Under the pieces are notes generated by a model. It did no database searches and was not told the DNA's origin. It was given only the letters and a program-made list of their open reading frames with translations. Below, in pieces: positions 7,361 to 13,382 of a DNA stretch of 13,438 bases (position 1 is the first letter of the stretch; each line of letters starts with the position of its first letter). A program made the translations under genes and the position numbers. Source of the stretch: Candidatus Parcubacteria bacterium (GTDB lineage: Bacteria > Patescibacteriota > Patescibacteriia > Patescibacteriales > UBA12075); NCBI GenBank assembly GCA_023142215.1, contig JAGLJW010000081.1:1-13438 (forward strand). Direction: 5' to 3'.

Positions 7361-7930
7361 ATGATAAATAAAGTATTCATTAAAAAACTTAAAAAAGATT
7401 ATACAGATTCTAGTAATGAGCGTAGGCAAATTATCAGTTTGGCAAATGTGGTTTTACATGATTCTAAAAGAATTATTTTTGCTTTGCATAGAGGGGATAT
7501 TAAAAAAGCCGAAGAAAGTTTTAAAGAAATTGAAAAAATTCTGGAAAAATTAGATAAAAAATTTGGGCATAAAAGAGTTTATCAAGAAGGATCATATAAA
7601 GCTGGAGTTGAAGAATATGTTGAAGCAAAAATGTTTTATAATATTTTAACAGGTAAAAAAGTTGATAAAATTCAGGGTGTAGAATTAACTTATGAAAGTT
7701 ATCTTGGAGGTATTTGTGATGCAACAGGGGAACTTGTTAGACGTGCAGTAAATGAAGCAGCTCAGGGAAATATTAAAATTGCTGAAGAAATAAAAGAAAT
7801 AATCAGCGATGTTTTAGGAGAATTAGTTGAGTTTGATATGACTGGATATTTAAGAACAAAATACGATCAAGCAAGAGGAAATTTAAGAAAGATAGAACAA
7901 ATAAATTACGAAATTAAAATTCGGAAATAA
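7361..7930 (+). CDS. TRAX/translin-family protein with intact nuclease residues
   Basis: Translin and TRAX form the octameric C3PO nuclease in eukaryotes; TRAX carries the catalysis. This 189-residue all-helical protein matches TRAX in order: EEYVEAKMF (84-92) against QEYVEAVSF, YLGGICDATGELVRR (114-128) against YLLGVADLTGELMR, and ARGNLRKIEQINYEIKIR near the C-terminus. E85, E88 and D120 align with the human TRAX catalytic residues E126, E129 and D193, so RNase activity is plausible. It lacks the insertion seen in human TRAX and resembles compact archaeal forms. An in-frame ATG at 7343 would add MCYVKQ, but it lies inside the heptamer array, so I prefer 7361. There is no Shine-Dalgarno. No second family member is in the window, so it is probably homo-oligomeric. 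Family assignment is confident; substrate is unknown. Confidence 0.88.
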   Translation: MINKVFIKKLKKDYTDSSNERRQIISLANVVLHDSKRIIFALHRGDIKKAEESFKEIEKILEKLDKKFGHKRVYQEGSYKAGVEEYVEAKMFYNILTGKKVDKIQGVELTYESYLGGICDATGELVRRAVNEAAQGNIKIAEEIKEIISDVLGELVEFDMTGYLRTKYDQARGNLRKIEQINYEIKIRK

Positions 7931-7943
7931 AAGGGTTATAATA

Positions 7944-7978
7944 AAAACAAGTATTAATTTAAATACTTGTTTTATTTT
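7944..7978 (+). terminator. Terminator after the TRAX-like gene
   Basis: AAAACAAGTATT (7944-7955) pairs perfectly with AATACTTGTTTT (7962-7973) around a six-base loop, 13 bases after the stop, followed by ATTTTA. The stem is 12 bp but has only two C-G pairs. Confidence 0.75.
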
Positions 7979-8004
7979 ACTGTTTTCACTTAAAGAGTTA
8001 TAAT
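7976..8004 (+). promoter_or_regulatory. Promoter giving a leaderless mRNA for the CAP-domain gene
   Basis: TATAAT at 7999-8004 lies six bases before the ATG at 8011, and TTTACT at 7976-7981 sits 17 bases upstream as a 4-of-6 match to TTGACA. The usual -10 to +1 distance would place the transcript start on or within one or two bases of the ATG, implying a leaderless message. Confidence 0.65.
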
Positions 8005-8010
8005 TAAAAT

Positions 8011-9345
8011 ATGATGAAAAAAGTATTTATTTTTATTTTTATATTTTCTTATATTTTCTCTGCCGAAGTAAAAGCGGAAGTAATTTCAGAAAGATTAGCC
8101 GGAAGAATATTGTTGCAAGTTGAAAATAGCGGTGAAGCTTGGTATGTCCATCCGAGTAATAATTCACGGTATTTTTTGGGTCGTCCTAATGATGCTTTTG
8201 AAATAATGCGGAGTCAGGGTGTTGGAATTACGAATTTGGATTTGATTAAAATTGAAGTTGGTATTTTAAATGATATGCCAAAGCTGGATATTTTTATTGA
8301 TACTGATCAAGACGGTTATAGTGACGACGAAGAAATTTCTAATGGTTATAATCCTTATGGTGATGGTAAATTAAAATATGATTTAGGTTTTTCCAGAAAT
8401 AATGTTGGTAAAATTTTTTTGCAAGTTGAACAAAATGGTGAAGCTTGGTATGTAAATCCTGTTGATAATAAAAGATATTTTTTAGGTAAACCAAAAGATG
8501 CATTTAATGTAATGAGATTCTTGGGTTTAGGAATTAGTAATGAAGATTTAGAAAAAATTAAAATTTTTGGGTCATCATATTTAATTAATTCTACTGAAAA
8601 AGCAATTCATGATAAAATAAATAATGAAAGAGCAAAGAATGGTCTTAAAGTATTAAAGTGGAATGAGAAAGTTGCTAGTGTTGCTCGTGAACATAGCGAA
8701 AATTTAGCTAATGAAAATAAGGCTTTTGCACTTAGTTTGGGACATAGGTGTGATGCTCCATTAGTTCATCATGAAGGGTTTGACTTTGGATTACATCAAG
8801 ATGAACGATTGTATAATAGAGATATACATTATTTTGAAATGAGTGGTGAAAATATTGCTTTAGTATCTTCGGCTCGTTTTAATATCCAACACGATAAAGG
8901 TGATGGGACAAAAGAGAAATTAGATGAATGTTCGGAGTTGAAAGTTAAATATTATACAGAGTTTCATAATAAACTTTATAGTAATACTTCTAGTGAACAA
9001 AAAGTGAAATATATTAATGATGAAATTGCAAAACGAAAAAAATTATATGATACATATTATTTTGAAACAGTGGAAGTTTTTTGGATTGATGAAGACGAGT
9101 TGGTAAAAACTGTTGTTGATGGATGGATGAATAGTCCTGGACATAGAAAAAATATTTTGACTACAGAGTTTGACGAAGAAGGCATTGGTGCAGTTTATAC
9201 TGAAGGTGGTTATTTAATTGTTACTCAAGTTTTTATCATGAAAGCTGATTGTGGTTATAAAGATGGGGCATGTTGTGAAAAAGCAGGCTATCAGCCTCAT
9301 TGTTTTGAAGGCTTAGAGTGTGAATATAGTAAAATTTGTAAGTGA
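8011..9345 (+). CDS. Secreted CAP (SCP/PR-1) domain protein with two surface repeats and Cys-rich tail
   Basis: The 444 residues start with a signal peptide (about 1-22, cleavage after VKA). Two copies of a roughly 55-residue repeat follow (28-83 and 132-186), sharing QVE(x)2GEAWYV, RYFLG, DAF and MR. I know such repeats from predicted surface proteins of Patescibacteria. Between them DTDQDGYSDDEE (97-108) is a thrombospondin-3/EF-type calcium loop. The CAP domain runs from about 193 to 412: INNERAKNGL, LGHR with H245, SGEN with E280, and WMNSPGHRKNIL with H378. About 80 charged residues (282-360) are inserted between SGEN and SPGH. The tail has six cysteines (414, 421, 422, 431, 437, 443), spaced C-x6-CC-x8-C-x5-C-x5-C. 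The protein should be exported and calcium-bound; its target is unknown. It has its own promoter. Confidence 0.9.
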   Translation: MMKKVFIFIFIFSYIFSAEVKAEVISERLAGRILLQVENSGEAWYVHPSNNSRYFLGRPNDAFEIMRSQGVGITNLDLIKIEVGILNDMPKLDIFIDTDQDGYSDDEEISNGYNPYGDGKLKYDLGFSRNNVGKIFLQVEQNGEAWYVNPVDNKRYFLGKPKDAFNVMRFLGLGISNEDLEKIKIFGSSYLINSTEKAIHDKINNERAKNGLKVLKWNEKVASVAREHSENLANENKAFALSLGHRCDAPLVHHEGFDFGLHQDERLYNRDIHYFEMSGENIALVSSARFNIQHDKGDGTKEKLDECSELKVKYYTEFHNKLYSNTSSEQKVKYINDEIAKRKKLYDTYYFETVEVFWIDEDELVKTVVDGWMNSPGHRKNILTTEFDEEGIGAVYTEGGYLIVTQVFIMKADCGYKDGACCEKAGYQPHCFEGLECEYSKICK

Positions 9346-9429
9346 TGACAGTAGTGTGTTTTATTATGTTTTGTTTAGAATGACAACAATTTTACGATTT
9401 TTTATAGTCAGTGAAGAGTTACACAAGAG

Positions 9430-9443
9430 TATAATAATATAAT
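9430..9443 (+). promoter_or_regulatory. Double -10 box just before the antiporter start
   Basis: Two TATAAT hexamers lie at 9430-9435 and 9438-9443, and the ATG is at 9446. From the first box, transcription would begin at about 9442-9443, leaving a leader of three or four bases. No good -35 is visible. Confidence 0.5.
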
Positions 9444-9445
9444 TT

Positions 9446-10444
9446 ATGGATTTAATTTTAAAATTAATAATAATCTTATTAATTTCAAGATTCTTTGGAT
9501 ATTTTGCTAAACGCCTACATTTATCAACTGTGATAGGTTTGATTTTTGCTGGTATTTTAATTTCTTCATTCTTTAAAGACTCTTTAATTGGTTCACATGA
9601 CCATTTAATTTTTGTTTTATCTAATCTTGGATTATTGGCTCTAATGTTTCTGTCTGGCTTAGAAATTTCAGGAAATATTTTATACAAAGAAGAGCGTCAT
9701 GCTATTGTGGTTACATTTTTTACAATTATTTCTTCATTTGTTTTAGGTACACTAGCAATTCTGTTACTTGGATTTGAACTTGAAACAGCTTTGGTTATGG
9801 GAATTTGTTTTGGTATTACAGCTGAAGCAACAAAGGCACGTGTTTTAATACAACTTAAAAAAATGAATACTAAAATTGGTGCTTTGCTCATGGGAACAGG
9901 AATTACTAATGATTTAGTCGGAATTTTTTTGTTTATTATTTTAGTATATTTTTTTACGGATAATATTTCTTATAATGAAGTTGCGCTGATTAGTGCTAGT
10001 GTTCTTATGTTTTTTTTAGGTATGGGAGTACATGCTGTTTTTGATCGTTTTACACTTCGTATTAAAATAGTTGAATATATTTTATTATTTTCAATAGTTC
10101 CTTTTTTCTTTGTAGAAATGGGAATACATTTTAATAACAGTATTGGAAGTATAAATTTATGGATTTTATTAGTTGTTATGATAGTATCAATGACAGGACA
10201 AATGGTCGGAGTATTTTTTGCTGGTCCGATTATTAAACTTAGACCAAAACAACTTTATCTTTTAGGTTGGGGAATGAATGCTAAAGGAGCGGTTGAACTT
10301 GCTATTGCATTGATAGCTTTTAAATTAAGCTTAATTACGGCCGAACTTTATTCTTCATTATTGATTACTGTTTTGGTAAGCACTATTTTATTTCAAATTG
10401 TAATTTTTAGAATGGTAAAAAATAATCCTAAAATAATGGATTAA
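9446..10444 (+). CDS. Cation/proton antiporter, sodium/hydrogen exchanger (CPA) family
   Basis: A 332-residue integral membrane protein with about ten or eleven helices and the layout of the Na+/H+ exchanger domain. LGLLALMFLSGLEISG (61-76) is the family's helix around G-L-E. GITAEATKARVLIQLKKMNTK (123-143) leads into TGITNDLVGIFL (151-162), the ion-binding motif; it reads N155-D156, as in electroneutral CPA1 exchangers, rather than the DD of electrogenic CPA2. GMNAKGAVELAIALI (276-290) matches the late helix with a basic residue (K280) and E284. The protein is shorter than the usual 380-400 residues and has no C-terminal TrkA/RCK regulatory domain. It probably exchanges Na+ or K+ for H+ for pH or ion balance; the ion cannot be read from sequence. 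The next gene starts four bases after its stop. Confidence 0.85.
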   Translation: MDLILKLIIILLISRFFGYFAKRLHLSTVIGLIFAGILISSFFKDSLIGSHDHLIFVLSNLGLLALMFLSGLEISGNILYKEERHAIVVTFFTIISSFVLGTLAILLLGFELETALVMGICFGITAEATKARVLIQLKKMNTKIGALLMGTGITNDLVGIFLFIILVYFFTDNISYNEVALISASVLMFFLGMGVHAVFDRFTLRIKIVEYILLFSIVPFFFVEMGIHFNNSIGSINLWILLVVMIVSMTGQMVGVFFAGPIIKLRPKQLYLLGWGMNAKGAVELAIALIAFKLSLITAELYSSLLITVLVSTILFQIVIFRMVKNNPKIMD

Positions 10445-10448
10445 AAAA

Positions 10449-10937
10449 ATGAAAATAGTAATTATATCAGACATACATGATAATACAGTAAATTTGAATA
10501 CTTGTTTGAATTGGTGTTTGAAAAATAAAATTAAAAAAATGATTTGTTGCGGAGATGTAACGAATATAGAAACTTTGAAAAATTTATCTAAGAATTTTAA
10601 AGGTGATATTTTTTTAGTAAAAGGAAATGCTGATAGTTGGTATGATGAAGATGTAAAAGAACTATCAAATATAAAATATCTTGGACGTGGTGGTGGAATC
10701 TTCAAGATTAACAAAAGAGAAATTGGAGTTTGTCATGAACCGTATTTATTTGATGAACTTATTAAACCAAATAAACCAGATATTGTTTTTTATGGTCATA
10801 CTCATAAGCCATGGGAACAAAAAAAACAAGGAGTTGTTTTCGTAAATCCAGGAACTTTAGGTGGAATGTTTCAAGACGGAACATTTGCTGTTTTTGATGT
10901 AATGCTGGGAGAATTAAAATTAAAACGTGTTAATTAG
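10449..10937 (+). CDS. YfcE/MJ0936-type metallophosphoesterase
   Basis: The 162 residues match small calcineurin-like phosphodiesterases of the YfcE/MJ0936 group, which hydrolyse phosphodiester substrates with two metal ions. Metal ligands are visible in order: D8 and H10 in SDIHDN (7-12), D36 in CGD, N60 in KGNAD (58-62, family usually GNCD), H96 in CHEP, and H117 and H119 in GHTHKP (116-121). NPGT follows, then the final strand. The length is normal. The gene starts four bases after the antiporter stop and has no Shine-Dalgarno, so it is read from the same message, probably by reinitiation. The natural substrate is unknown for this family. Confidence 0.9.
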   Translation: MKIVIISDIHDNTVNLNTCLNWCLKNKIKKMICCGDVTNIETLKNLSKNFKGDIFLVKGNADSWYDEDVKELSNIKYLGRGGGIFKINKREIGVCHEPYLFDELIKPNKPDIVFYGHTHKPWEQKKQGVVFVNPGTLGGMFQDGTFAVFDVMLGELKLKRVN

Positions 10938-10981
10938 CTTTAATACATTGATAATGGATTTGTTTTTTGTTAAACTTTAAG

Positions 10982-10987
10982 TATAAT
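10982..10987 (+). promoter_or_regulatory. Predicted -10 box for the antitoxin/IMPase unit
   Basis: Perfect TATAAT at 10982-10987 would give a transcript start near 10994 and a leader of about 11 bases before the ATG at 11005. TTGTTT at 10960-10965, 16 bases upstream, is a weak -35. Confidence 0.5.
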
Positions 10988-11004
10988 AATAAATTAACAA
11001 AAAT

Positions 11005-11244
11005 ATGGATAAGATAATTGGGGTGAAACGACTCCGTAAAGAATTAAAACAAATTAGTGACCAAGTTTTAGACGGTATTTCTTTTGTGGTAGTAAAAAAT
11101 TCTAAACCAGTTTTTAGAATTGTTCCTCTTGAAAATAACGAATCTAAAAAATATAGCTGGGAGGAATTAAAAAGTTTAAGAGTTAAAATGGGTGAGAAAA
11201 ATTTAAGTAAAAAAAATGATAATTATAATATTAAAAAATTATGA
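11005..11244 (+). CDS. Phd/YefM-type antitoxin-like protein without a toxin partner
   Basis: The 79 residues have the Phd/YefM outline: MDKIIGVKRLRKELKQISDQV (helix, dimer and DNA-binding face), then GISFVVVKNSKPVFRIVPLE (19-42), the typical beta hairpin where VVVKNSKP replaces the common VxxxGxP. A basic, polar C-terminal half follows (SWEELKSLRVKMGEKNLSKKN), which in true antitoxins wraps the toxin. Phd/YefM proteins dimerise, bind their own promoter and neutralise RelE, Doc or VapC-type toxins. No toxin gene is present on either side: upstream is the phosphodiesterase and downstream the stop overlaps the IMPase start by ATGA (11241-11244). It may therefore be a solitary regulator of that gene. 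Assignment is by fold pattern only. Confidence 0.7.
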   Translation: MDKIIGVKRLRKELKQISDQVLDGISFVVVKNSKPVFRIVPLENNESKKYSWEELKSLRVKMGEKNLSKKNDNYNIKKL

Positions 11245-12020
11245 TAACAAATAAAGTTAAAAAAATAGCGAAAGAGGCTGTTTTAAGGTCAGGTAAAATG
11301 CTTCTTAAGGAATTTGAATGTTTTGATAGAAATACAGTTAAACTAAAATCGCATCATGAAATTTTAACTGCTTGTGATTTAAAGAGCGAAAAAATTATTA
11401 TTTCAGCCATAAAGAAAAATTTTTCTGATCATCAAATTTTATCAGAAGAAGCAGGCGAATACAAAACAGAGTCTGATTATTTATGGATTATTGATCCGAT
11501 TGATGGTACAACAAATTTTTCCATGCATAATCCTTTGTTTTCAATTTCACTTGGGCTTGCTTATAAAGGAAAAATCATTTTCGGAATAATTTATGCTCCA
11601 TATATGAATGAAATGTTTATTGCCGAAAAAGGGAAAGGTGCAAAATTAAATAATAAAAAGATGAAAGTCTCTAATATAAAAAGCGGAAAAGTTTTAAATG
11701 CTTTTTGCCATGGTACAAGTAAAAAAGATATTAAACAAGCACTTGAATATTTTAAAAAGCAAAAATTAGAAGGTTTTGATTGTCGGCAGATGGGAAGTGC
11801 GGCTATTGAATTAGCCTATGTCGCTTGTGGTCGTATTGAATCAATTGCTATTCCTGGAGCCCATTCTTGGGATGTAGCAGCGGGAATATTATTAGTTCGT
11901 GAAGCTGGTGGCAAGGTAACAGATTTTATAGGAGAAAAGTGGACTTTAAAAAATAAAGATATGCTTGCAACAAATGGAAAAGTTCATGAAAAAATTATTG
12001 ATGTATTTAAAAGAATATGA
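11241..12020 (+). CDS. Inositol-monophosphatase (SuhB/IMPase) family phosphatase
   Basis: The 259 residues match the Mg2+-dependent, lithium-sensitive IMPase family, which dephosphorylates inositol 1-phosphate or related sugar phosphates and nucleotide (PAP) substrates. ILTACDLKSE (41-50) holds the TxxDxxSE motif; E69 in LSEEAG, D85, D88, G89 and T90 in WIIDPIDGTTNF bind metal and phosphate; SWDVAAGILLVREAGG (209-224) is the third motif, with D211. NFSMHNPLFSISLGL is the usual stretch after the core. The length is normal. All catalytic residues are present. The start overlaps the antitoxin stop by ATGA, so translation is coupled. Substrate choice (inositol phosphate, histidinol phosphate, fructose bisphosphate or PAP) cannot be decided. 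The gene ends in TGA. Confidence 0.93.
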   Translation: MITNKVKKIAKEAVLRSGKMLLKEFECFDRNTVKLKSHHEILTACDLKSEKIIISAIKKNFSDHQILSEEAGEYKTESDYLWIIDPIDGTTNFSMHNPLFSISLGLAYKGKIIFGIIYAPYMNEMFIAEKGKGAKLNNKKMKVSNIKSGKVLNAFCHGTSKKDIKQALEYFKKQKLEGFDCRQMGSAAIELAYVACGRIESIAIPGAHSWDVAAGILLVREAGGKVTDFIGEKWTLKNKDMLATNGKVHEKIIDVFKRI

Positions 12021-12070
12021 AAATTTAGGTAGAACAAAAAAGAAAATCACAAATATTTAAATGAAATACC

Positions 12071-12928
12071 TTATTCTTTAATGTTTGTAAACAAATTTGT
12101 AGTTCCACCATAAAAAGGATTTCCTTGGTAAGCTCCAATCGTATCTTCTTCTTTTCCTTGTTTAGATATTACAATTACTTGTTTTGAGTTATCCATTTCT
12201 TTTTCTCCTCTTAATATCCAAAGTTTTTGTTTTAATGTTTTGTCATTTAAATCATTTACGCCTGTTATGATTAACAACTTTTTAGACATTAATGTTTTAT
12301 TATCTGTAGACATAAATTCATCAAAATTTATAACTTCATATTCATCTTTCAAGCCCTTTTTTTCTAAAAAATTAATAACTGTTTCATCTGATAATCCAAC
12401 AATCAAAATTGATTCATTCCTAACAATTGCAGTTTCAAAATCGCTAGCTAAGCCACCCATTCTTTGATTTTCGATTTGATTTAATATACTTCTTATTTTT
12501 TGTTTAAAATTTGTTAATGTTTCTATTTGTCTGTTTATGTTATCAATTTTTTGTGGAATATCTTTTTTTACGAACTTCATAACTACTCCGGGTTTTTGTG
12601 TTTCTAAATTCTCTTTCCAATGATTAAAACAGTCTATTGTTGTACTTATTTCCCCTTGAAGTCTTGTCAAATCATTTTCTCCAAGCTCATTAATTTGAGT
12701 TTCTTGTAGTGCTTTGACTAACTCGTTTGCATTTTCTTGATCAACTGCTTCGGATACAGTGCCTATAATTTGATCACGATAACCTTTTGTTTTTGATTCT
12801 TTAATGCAAGACGAATTTTCTAGGGCATCATCTATAGCATCTTTATTTTTTTTAGATTCGGTAAATTTTCTTGCTTCAGAATTAAGATATTTTGTATCCA
12901 AGTTTAGTTTGTTTTCTAGATTTGTCAT
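12071..12928 (-). CDS. Soluble coiled-coil plus alpha/beta protein of unknown function
   Basis: I do not recognise this 285-residue protein. It has no signal peptide or membrane helix. The first 50 residues are polar and lysine/asparagine-rich. Residues about 55-155 are strongly helical with heptad-like spacing (for example IDNINRQIETLTNFKQKIRS around 128-147), suggesting a coiled coil. The last third alternates strands and helices: SILIVGLS (172-179), YEVINFDEF (187-195), KLLIITGV (207-214) and QVIVISKQG (240-248), a Rossmann-like order without a Walker A motif. The end, YQGNPFYGGTTNLF, is glycine- and aromatic-rich. It converges on the IMPase gene with 50 bases between the stops and no clear hairpin. 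The ATG at 12928 has no Shine-Dalgarno; TATAAA at 12938-12933 lies four bases before it. Confidence 0.75.
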   Translation of the reverse strand: MTNLENKLNLDTKYLNSEARKFTESKKNKDAIDDALENSSCIKESKTKGYRDQIIGTVSEAVDQENANELVKALQETQINELGENDLTRLQGEISTTIDCFNHWKENLETQKPGVVMKFVKKDIPQKIDNINRQIETLTNFKQKIRSILNQIENQRMGGLASDFETAIVRNESILIVGLSDETVINFLEKKGLKDEYEVINFDEFMSTDNKTLMSKKLLIITGVNDLNDKTLKQKLWILRGEKEMDNSKQVIVISKQGKEEDTIGAYQGNPFYGGTTNLFTNIKE

Positions 12929-13002
12929 GTTGTTTATATTTGTAAATTAGTTTATTTTATCAGATTGTTGTTATTAATTTAAAAGAAAATTAAAGTGTCC
13001 AA

Positions 13003-13075
13003 AAGATACAATATTTTATCTTGGCGTAGCCAGATACCACATGTTGTACGATGTAGACTTTCTACTAATCTACGG
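13003..13075. other. GC-richer patch with nested inverted repeats
   Basis: TATCT-GGC (13017-13025, one T bulged) pairs with GCCAGATA (13029-13036) around a GTA loop. Further on GTAGA and TCTAC face each other across 11 bases, and AAGATA/TATCTT can form a competing hairpin upstream. This could be a small structured RNA or a relic of a gene. A 48-codon frame crosses it on the plus strand (including YLGVARYHMLYDVDFLLIYG) but has no start codon at its beginning and no family I recognise. Confidence 0.3.
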
Positions 13076-13210
13076 ATTATATAAAGGCTATTTTTTTATA
13101 CAAAACTTTGCTTTACTGAGAATATAGAAGGCTATTTCATTTAACAAGTTATATACGAATTAGTTGATTTAGTATTTTAAGCAAGCCAAAATAATTATAT
13201 AAATTTCTAA

Positions 13211-13227
13211 TCATAAATGATTTATGA
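13211..13227. repeat. Perfect palindrome TCATAAA-TGA-TTTATGA
   Basis: Two 7-base arms are exact reverse complements across a 3-base centre. It lies just upstream of the recombinase-like remnant. It could be an operator or recombination-site half-site pair, or a chance A/T palindrome. Confidence 0.4.
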
Positions 13228-13244
13228 ATAAAAATTATTAATAT

Positions 13245-13382
13245 CCTGACAAAAATTTAACATTACAATTAAAGTGAGAGATAAAATTATGTGGATTTGA
13301 TAATAAAACAGTTAAATCTTATTTGTATAATATCACAAATATATTGAATTATGCAAACAAAATGAATTGGGTCTGTCAATAG
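13245..13382 (+). pseudogene. Remnant of a tyrosine recombinase N-terminal domain (Xer/phage-integrase type)
   Basis: One forward frame reads PDKNLTLQLK, a TGA stop at 13275-13277, then EIKLCGFDNKTVKSYLYNIT and NILNYANKMNWVCQ before a TAG at 13380-13382. The block E-[IL]-K-L-x-G-F-x-x-K-T-V-K-S-Y-L-Y followed by a helical F/L-rich stretch is the pattern of the SAM-like core-binding domain that opens XerC/XerD-type recombinases, whose consensus is close to ELKLRGFSxKTIKSYLYxxxxFL. The frame has an internal stop, no start codon before it, and no catalytic domain after it, though the window ends 56 bases later. I infer a decayed gene. Only the amino-acid pattern supports this. Confidence 0.45.

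Noticed and set aside
7937..7942. TATAAT just after the TRAX-like stop codon as a promoter
   Set aside because: A transcript from it would start inside the terminator stem at 7944-7973; it is best explained as chance in AT-rich sequence.
10938..11004. Toxin gene preceding the antitoxin in the gap after the phosphodiesterase
   Set aside because: The gap is only 67 bases and holds no usable reading frame.
12021..12070. Bidirectional terminator between IMPase and the 12071-12928 gene
   Set aside because: No stem with a T-run could be found in these 50 bases.
13050..13075. TTTCTACT...CTAC resembling a Cas12a-type repeat stem
   Set aside because: Only one copy exists, the arms face the wrong way (GTAGA before TCTAC), and there is no spacer array or cas gene.
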